Assembly: GCF_027942865.1 (NCBI RefSeq)
Contig: NC_134509.1
Coordinates: forward strand, 22,182,697-22,246,696
Reading direction: 5' to 3'
DNA from: Odontesthes bonariensis
Taxonomy: Eukaryota; Chordata; Actinopteri; Atheriniformes; Atherinopsidae
Length of the DNA stretch: 64,000 nt
Position 1 is the first letter of the stretch; each line of letters starts with the position of its first letter. The notes beneath the pieces were generated by a model that worked only from the letters and a program-made list of their open reading frames with translations, was not told the DNA's origin and ran no database searches. The position numbers and the translations under genes were made by a program. Below are positions 58,010 to 64,000 of this stretch, piece by piece.

Positions 58010-58815
58010 GTAACCGTAGTCAGTGCATTGAGGCCAAAGACAGACACCACTGTTGGATGACCTTCGAGCCCTCAGACAGCATTATATGAGAAACTGTCAT
58101 GCCACCATGATCAATACAGCAACATGGAAGAACCATTTTCACTCAACACAGTCCACCTCTGCATCCAGAAATGTAACCTGAAACTGTATCACACAAGGAG
58201 GAAGCCAGATATCAATTATCTGGACACCAGCTCATCTCAGATGGACAGAAAGACAGTGGACACGTGTTCTGTGGGCAGATGAGTCCACATTTCAGCTGCT
58301 TCTGGGAAAAACTGACGTCTGCTTCTACAAAGATGAGAAAGAGCATCCAGGCTGTTCTCAGAGAAAGGTTTAAAGTCAGCGTCTGTGATGGTGTGGGGCT
58401 GCATCAGGGTCCATGGCAGGGATGGCTTCATCTGTGTGAAGGTGCCACTGATGCAGAGGTGGATGTTGGAGTTCTGGAGAGACAGATGCTGCCATCAAGG
58501 TGACGTCTTTTCCCGGGAGGTCCGTGGTTATTTCAGCAGGACGATGCCAGACCTCATTCTGCACAAATACCAGCAGCGTGGCTTCATACACACAGAGTGT
58601 GTGTGCTCGACTGGCCTGCCTGCAGTCCACATCTGTCCACATCTGTCTCCTGTTGGAAATGTACGGAGCATCATGAAGAGGAGGATCAGACAACAACAAC
58701 CACGGACTGTTGAGCAGCTGAAATCTTGGATTCAGCAGGAGTGGACCCAGATTCCTCTGAAAAACTGCAACAATCAGCATCCTCAGTTCCCACAGCGTTA
58801 CAAAGTGTCATTAAG
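58010..58815 (+). mobile_element. Degenerate Tc1/mariner transposase
   Basis: Broken frames give MMVWGCIRVHGRDGFICVKV, then a region equivalent to the second Asp block (FSRTMPDL, with the expected QDN lost), then LSPVGNVRSIMKRRIRQQQP and RTVEQLKSWIQQEW. The order fits a Tc1-family DDE transposase. The catalytic residues are altered (the SPxxN-E position reads SPVGNV), so it is dead. Element ends were not found. Confidence 0.75.
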
Positions 58816-58819
58816 TTGA

Positions 58820-59982
58820 TGGATCTAAATTATCATAATAAATCAAACTAACCATTAAGTGTTTTTTTTCTTACCTCTCCTATAAACCATCACCCATCAG
58901 TTTAATCAGCTCTCGTCCTATATCAAATTGTAATTAAGCTATCGCCACCTCGACAGCTGCTTGGTTGATCAGGGGACTGAAACACAGCTTTTATCACACC
59001 AGTGCTTTAGTACTTGGCAGTATTGGCAATTTTATTTGAGTAAAGGATTGATTCATTATCTACTTACAGTGGATGGCGTTGCACACTCATAACCAGGTTG
59101 GTTTGTTAATAGGTAGACCAACAATGATGCAAAAAAGACAAGAGAAAGAGGTCTTCCCGTCGAGAGAATGTGAACATTTTACTACCGTTAGATTCGGTTC
59201 TTTAATTGGAAGCTCAAGAACGGACCGGAGTAATTCAAGTGAAAATGAAGTGTTTATTTGTAGTCACACGTCAAGGCATATCAGCGCTGGGCTCAGTGGA
59301 ACAGAGCTCCCGCAGGAAGCCCGTCCGACTGAACCTCGACTTCCGGTTATCATTTGCATTTATAGCCTCATAGGTTGGACTCACACTCGACCGAGTATGA
59401 TTGGACATGACTAGGTTCAACATGCTTCGTCATATTCTCTGGATCAGCCCAAAACAATGTGTGTGTGTGAATCTGCCCTTAATTTCCCAGGCTTTCCCAA
59501 TTGTTTTGTCTTCCTATTCCTGGATCACTTTAGGTCATTATTGAAAAGTACTGAGACTATTTCATTCATAATGTCTAAGAACAAAGCCAATTTTTACACT
59601 ACTTAAGGAGGTACTATGACCTCATTGCATTCAGAATTTTTTTGTTTTACACTGTAACTTCAACTATAAAGACTATGAGATGTTGCACTATTTCAGCACT
59701 CTCCTCATCCTTTTTTCATCAGACCTGCTTCAAATGCTTTGCTTATTGGTAAAGGCAAGTCTTATCAGAAAAACACTCCCCTGCAGTCCTGCTTCAGGAA
59801 TAAACTCGGGTTTCCTCCCAACAAACCTGCAAGAAAAAGCCACATTTCACGTTTCACCTGTCACACTTGCACCCGGTTTAGTTTCATTCTATAAATACAT
59901 TCACATAAGACACCTACAAGGTGCTATGAGACTTCCTCACTGTGCAGTTAAATATAGATTGGAGGAGTACTGACGTCAGACT

Positions 59983-60045
<63 letters not shown>

Positions 60046-62410
60046 CGAGGTTCATATGTGAGTAGATTAGAGCGGACACCATATACACATATGCAGCTTC
60101 ACTTATTTCCATCCCTGCTTCGTCACTCTGTGAATTGGGACCGTCTCAGCTGCAGGGCATTATGGGAGAGTTTCTCAGAGCTTAATGATTCCTCGAGGTA
60201 AAATACTGCTAAATAACTAGTGGCAAGAGAATGAATGGGAGAGTGGGAGAGACACAAAAACAATTACACACATATTCATTCAATCTCCTCTTTGTCACGT
60301 TCAAGTTCACACTGTCACACCATGTGAGGATTTGGCACCTGCCTGATTGGCGGCTCAGACAGGTGGTAACAGCAATCAGGAGGGAATGAAGATGATTATG
60401 TGTGTACTAACCAGTCTTCATCAACTTATATTCTCCATTGCTTTTCTTCTCTCAGAAGGGTGCAGGCAGCCGTGTGGCTTGCCGTGTTTAGACTAACAGC
60501 AACACAATAATTTTCTTTTTTCTGCGGAGAAGACGCATCAGCTCATTTACTCTGGATGCCTGCAGGGATGGAGGTTTAATTTGATGTAATGTCAGGGGGA
60601 TATCTTCAATCTCTGTCTGATACAGTGAAATCACCACAGTTACAGTTACAGTTACATCTATTGAACTACAGAGCAGCCTTTTGGAAAACCAAATTTGACC
60701 CCTTATGAATTGATCATAAAAACTGATTGAAGTTAGAAGCTCTGCCCCTTAGAAAACTATCCATCCTGATGTCAGATGGAGCCTTTGAACAGGGCTGGAT
60801 AATGTTGGGAGTTTATGCATTCAGCTTGTGTTCCAGAAAAAAAATATCTGGTGCAGCAGAGGAGAAGTTTTTCTACAAATAACCTCTGGTTGTTGGGGTG
60901 GAGTCTTTGCAGATCGCTTCTCACAGATGCCATCAGATTAATATCTGGGAATTCTTTTCATGTTATTTGAACCCTTCCTAAGAAGTTTATGTGACATCCA
61001 CTGCTGTCCTGTTGGGGGGAGGCTGCCACTGTAGGCGTCCGCTGTTGTTATAAGGGGCGGTGTGACTGTTCCTTCAGGTTTTCTACATGCTATTTTACAT
61101 GTAAATTGTTTTAATGTTGTGGTTGAAAAGGGAAAAAGAACTGGGGGCAGAAACTGGGGTGACATATGGAACAAGGGTTAATGTTAAAACATGCTGCAAT
61201 AATTATGGGGACTGTGAGAATTTTCCATTATTAAAGATTAAATCCAAGAAATGTGACAACTGAAGGAGATACATATTTGATCAAAGCTGTACTTGACCTG
61301 AATTCCAGTTATTCCAGTTTTTTATTATTTTCTCCATCTCTCAGAGTGTAATTTTATGTATTTTACAGCTGAAATAAGGTCCCATGACCATGCTGCAGTT
61401 CTTTATCACCTCTGCATACATACTTGAAATAAAAAATATTTGAAAGTTGTTGAACTCTTTTATTAAAACCAGAACGTTGCTCCTGAGAGATGATACATAC
61501 ACTCTGATCAACTCTGACTTATGAAATTAGAGATACATAAGCAACTAATAAAGACAATAAGAAATGAACAAAAATAAAGCAGGAAAGCCACTTGTGTTTA
61601 TTTTTTCTGTATATCAGTCTCTCCATCATTTGTTGATCAGTTACCTTTAGCACACTCTATAAAGATCCACAAGAAAAGCACAAAGTGCATAATCATAATG
61701 TGAATTCCTCAGGAGAGCTTTCGTCTATTAGCTCCTCTGAGGCGTTGGAAGCTGCACTAACCCTTCGTCTGGTGAAAGAAAATCCACAGTGAAACACCTG
61801 CAGAGTTGGGCAAAAATCTTCTAAAGCAAAATAACAAATCTTTCGAATCAACAGTTGACAATGATGCATTTTTTGTCATTTTAAATAATTATTGGAATTT
61901 TGGGAGGAAAAAATTGACTTTCTTTTTAGCGACAGATTGTTTGATATTTGATAGTTTTTAATATCACAAGTGTTGAGCTATATTGGAGTCCAGCCTGGTT
62001 CTGGAACCTCTTTGTGAAGCTTAACATGAAATTATTCAAATTTCTATTTGCTCAAAGACAACAGGACTGTGATTTCTCTCATGTCCAGTGTTTAACAAGC
62101 ACTGGAGTTTGTTGGCACAAATGCAACAAAATACTAATAACAATGAAACTTCTGATCTGATACATTTCGTTCACTCTTTGATTTTCCACTGCTTTCCCAC
62201 ACCTTCCACAGTAATTATGATGTCACTGCTCTGGTCCAATAGTCTTCCTGCTTCCTTTCCCACCCAGTCAATCCGTCTATTTCCCAACCTTTTTTGGTCT
62301 CACCTCTGTTGTCATTCTCCTCCCAGACAAACCTCCTCCTTATCTCCATCTTCTTCACTTGCCCAAGTTGGAGCCTCAACAGAAGCCCACCTCCAGCATC
62401 TGGACTCCTG
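58820..62410. other. Gene-free region
   Basis: No exons recognised. The only clear feature is the CA microsatellite at 59984-60042. Short open frames (for example 59073-59414) show no domain or codon pattern suggesting coding. Confidence 0.5.
59984..60042 (+). repeat. (AC)n microsatellite, about 29 units
   Basis: An uninterrupted run of AC dinucleotides over 59 bp; likely polymorphic. Confidence 0.97.
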
Positions 62411-62413
62411 GGG

Positions 62414-63000
62414 CCTCATGTACAAAGACTTGTGTGGATTTCCTACTGAAACATGGCTTACGCTCAAACCCAAATGACCTCCAACGTCGGATGTACGAAT
62501 CTGTGCGCACGCATCAATCCAAGCACATTTCGTTTGTACATCCCAATCAACGTGGAATTGAGCGCACATGTCGGAGCACCCGACTCCTCCCTGTCCACGC
62601 CCCTACTTAAATACGCAAATCATATTTAAATGAGCCCTGCACCTGCGATTCCCCTTGCTGCACGATCAGAAAATACAGAAAAAGAATTAATAAGACGGGA
62701 AAAAATTTGAACTTTACGGAAAGCGAGATATCGGTGCTACTTTCTGAAGTGGAGGCCCGCAAAAATGTGTTCTTTGGCACGCTGTCCTCCGGCATAAGCA
62801 GCAAATGCAAGAGGAGTGGGTGGGAGAGCGTGTGCGAGACTGTCAATGCTGTGGGGTCAGAGAAGCCACACAAGCAGAGGTGAAGAAGAACTGGCTGCCC
62901 ACCGCCGCAGTGTGGCCAAAACAGACGGGTGGGGGGGTGACCGACTGTTTGAACAGAGAGTTGGTGCAACTATGGGTGACACTGCCTTGCCACAATGTTG
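62414..63000 (+). mobile_element. Second PIF/Harbinger relic with Myb-like domain
   Basis: Begins ggggcctcatgtacaaag, closely related to the terminus of the relic at 909-2453. From about 62700 the plus strand encodes NLNFTESEISVLLSEVEARK, then FFGTLSSGISSKCKRSGWES and VCETVNAV, a Myb/SANT-like Harbinger protein. A stop follows at about 62880, and a remnant (AEVKKNW) continues in another frame. No transposase part and no right terminus were found. Confidence 0.75.
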
Positions 63001-63534
63001 GTTAATTGCATTTACGCATCACATATGATCTGTACATCGATCGAATGAAAATGTTTCCTGTTAACATACAAATTCATCATGTGATTGCGCTTTTATAGCA
63101 ATGTGTGTGCATTCGATAGCTCCGATTACAAATTAAGATTACAGTGTCTGCGTGCAGGAGAAAGTATCACTCTTGAGAGGAATATCTCGCTTTGACTCAC
63201 TTTATTGGAGGACGGCAGCAACAGGTGAGTTACGTTCACAGCCGAACGCTCTAACTCCAGCGCAGACAGACTTCAGTCCACACCAGAGCAGGCGAGCGAT
63301 CAAAACACAGGGCTGAACTAACACCGGAACTTTTTGACCACAACACAGGAAGTCTGTCACTAACCCGCAGTTCGGGCTGAGGTCAAACATTATTAACATT
63401 AACAGCACTAAAATATTTACTGTATTTTCTTTTGCCCTTCACCTCCGGCTGAAGGTGTGTGTCAGTGAGCGAAGTCAATCATAATGATACTGGGACCCCT
63501 CTAGCTGTCAGTTCACCAATCTTTTGAGCAGTGA

Positions 63535-63596
63535 GAGTGGGAATTGAACCGCCAACCTTCAGGTTATTGGACTCTAACCACTGAGCCATGGCCGTC
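63535..63596 (-). repeat. tRNA-derived SINE head fragment
   Basis: On the minus strand, box A TGGCTCAGTGG (63578-63588) and box B GGTTCAATTCC (63540-63550) are at tRNA-like spacing. The flanking sequence does not fold as a full cloverleaf with a matched acceptor stem that I can see. A SINE head is therefore more likely than a functional tRNA gene. Confidence 0.5.
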
Positions 63597-63599
63597 TTA

Positions 63600-64000
63600 T
63601 AAAAGACTTTAGAAAAATTGACAACACAGCAGAGCGTTGAAACTCCCAGATTACTTCTCCTTCTGTATTATGAGTTTTGTTTTGTCATATATTACCTCTC
63701 CTCTATGAAAAGTGAATGGGAAAACTGACATAATGAACCTCTTTAATTGGTGTATTGTAGTTTCCATCCATCTGAATAGAAATGCTTTTCTTCATGTTGA
63801 GCAAAAGAAACGAGACATTATGGACATTTCTTCATTCTTTAGCCAATTATTTCATTTGATTTTTTCTTTATCAAAAATCATATCTAAATTATTATTTGTT
63901 ATCATTTATCTTTTAACTTAATTCTAATATGGTTTCATCAGTTTATATTTTCCTTTATTTCCTTGTTGTTATTTTTTCATGTTATGTCACCTTTGATCTT
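63600..64000. other. No feature seen
   Basis: AT-rich sequence at the window end with no recognised element. Confidence 0.5.

Noticed and set aside
59073-59414. 113-codon plus-strand frame
   Set aside because: No recognisable domain, no splice context and no coding-like composition.

Overview
This is nuclear DNA from a ray-finned fish, probably a percomorph teleost. The evidence is spliced vertebrate genes with GT-AG introns, a Rex3-type LINE with its (GATG)n tail, Tc1, hAT, PIF/Harbinger and TTAA-flanked elements of teleost type, and two copies of a tRNA-derived SINE. No bacterial-type operons, CRISPR array or integrated virus was seen.

Five protein-coding genes can be built exon by exon with consistent splice phases. 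(1) 5.5-14.3 kb, plus: the 3' part of a gene I assign to btbd18; its BTB domain is not in the window. (2) 14.9-17.5 kb, plus: timm10, a mitochondrial intermembrane-space chaperone, with a Rex3 relic in its intron. (3) 18.6-32.6 kb, plus: unc93b1, the multispanning escort of nucleic-acid-sensing Toll-like receptors; all 12 coding exons sum to 628 codons plus stop. (4) 38.6-43.9 kb, minus: a beta-A crystallin of cryba4/cryba1-like type. (5) 47.6-52.5 kb, plus: crybb1. The two crystallins are divergently transcribed with about 3.8 kb between their TATA boxes. This matches the CRYBA4-CRYBB1 pairing known in other vertebrates.

Layout: 0-5.5 kb is packed with decayed DNA transposons. 5.5-14.3 kb is btbd18, with TTAA-flanked elements and a nested LINE in its introns. 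A strong CTCF-like site lies between btbd18 and timm10. 18.4-32.6 kb is unc93b1, with SINEs, Tc1 relics and a 32-bp minisatellite in its introns. 32.6-38.6 kb is gene-free with one TTAA element. 38.6-52.5 kb is the crystallin pair. 52.5-64 kb has no recognisable gene and holds a degenerate tandem-repeat tract, a 462-bp TG...CA element flanked by telomere-like repeats, a Tc1 relic, a long CA microsatellite and a second Harbinger relic.

The genes do not form one pathway. Btbd18 (chromatin/transcription), Timm10 (protein import), Unc93b1 (innate immunity) and the lens crystallins are neighbours by synteny; only the crystallin pair is functionally linked. I found no clear case of a new biological system. 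The best leads are the IRF/ETS-like sites at the unc93b1 promoter, the intergenic CTCF-like site, a possible extra btbd18 exon, and the set of TTAA-flanked non-autonomous elements.
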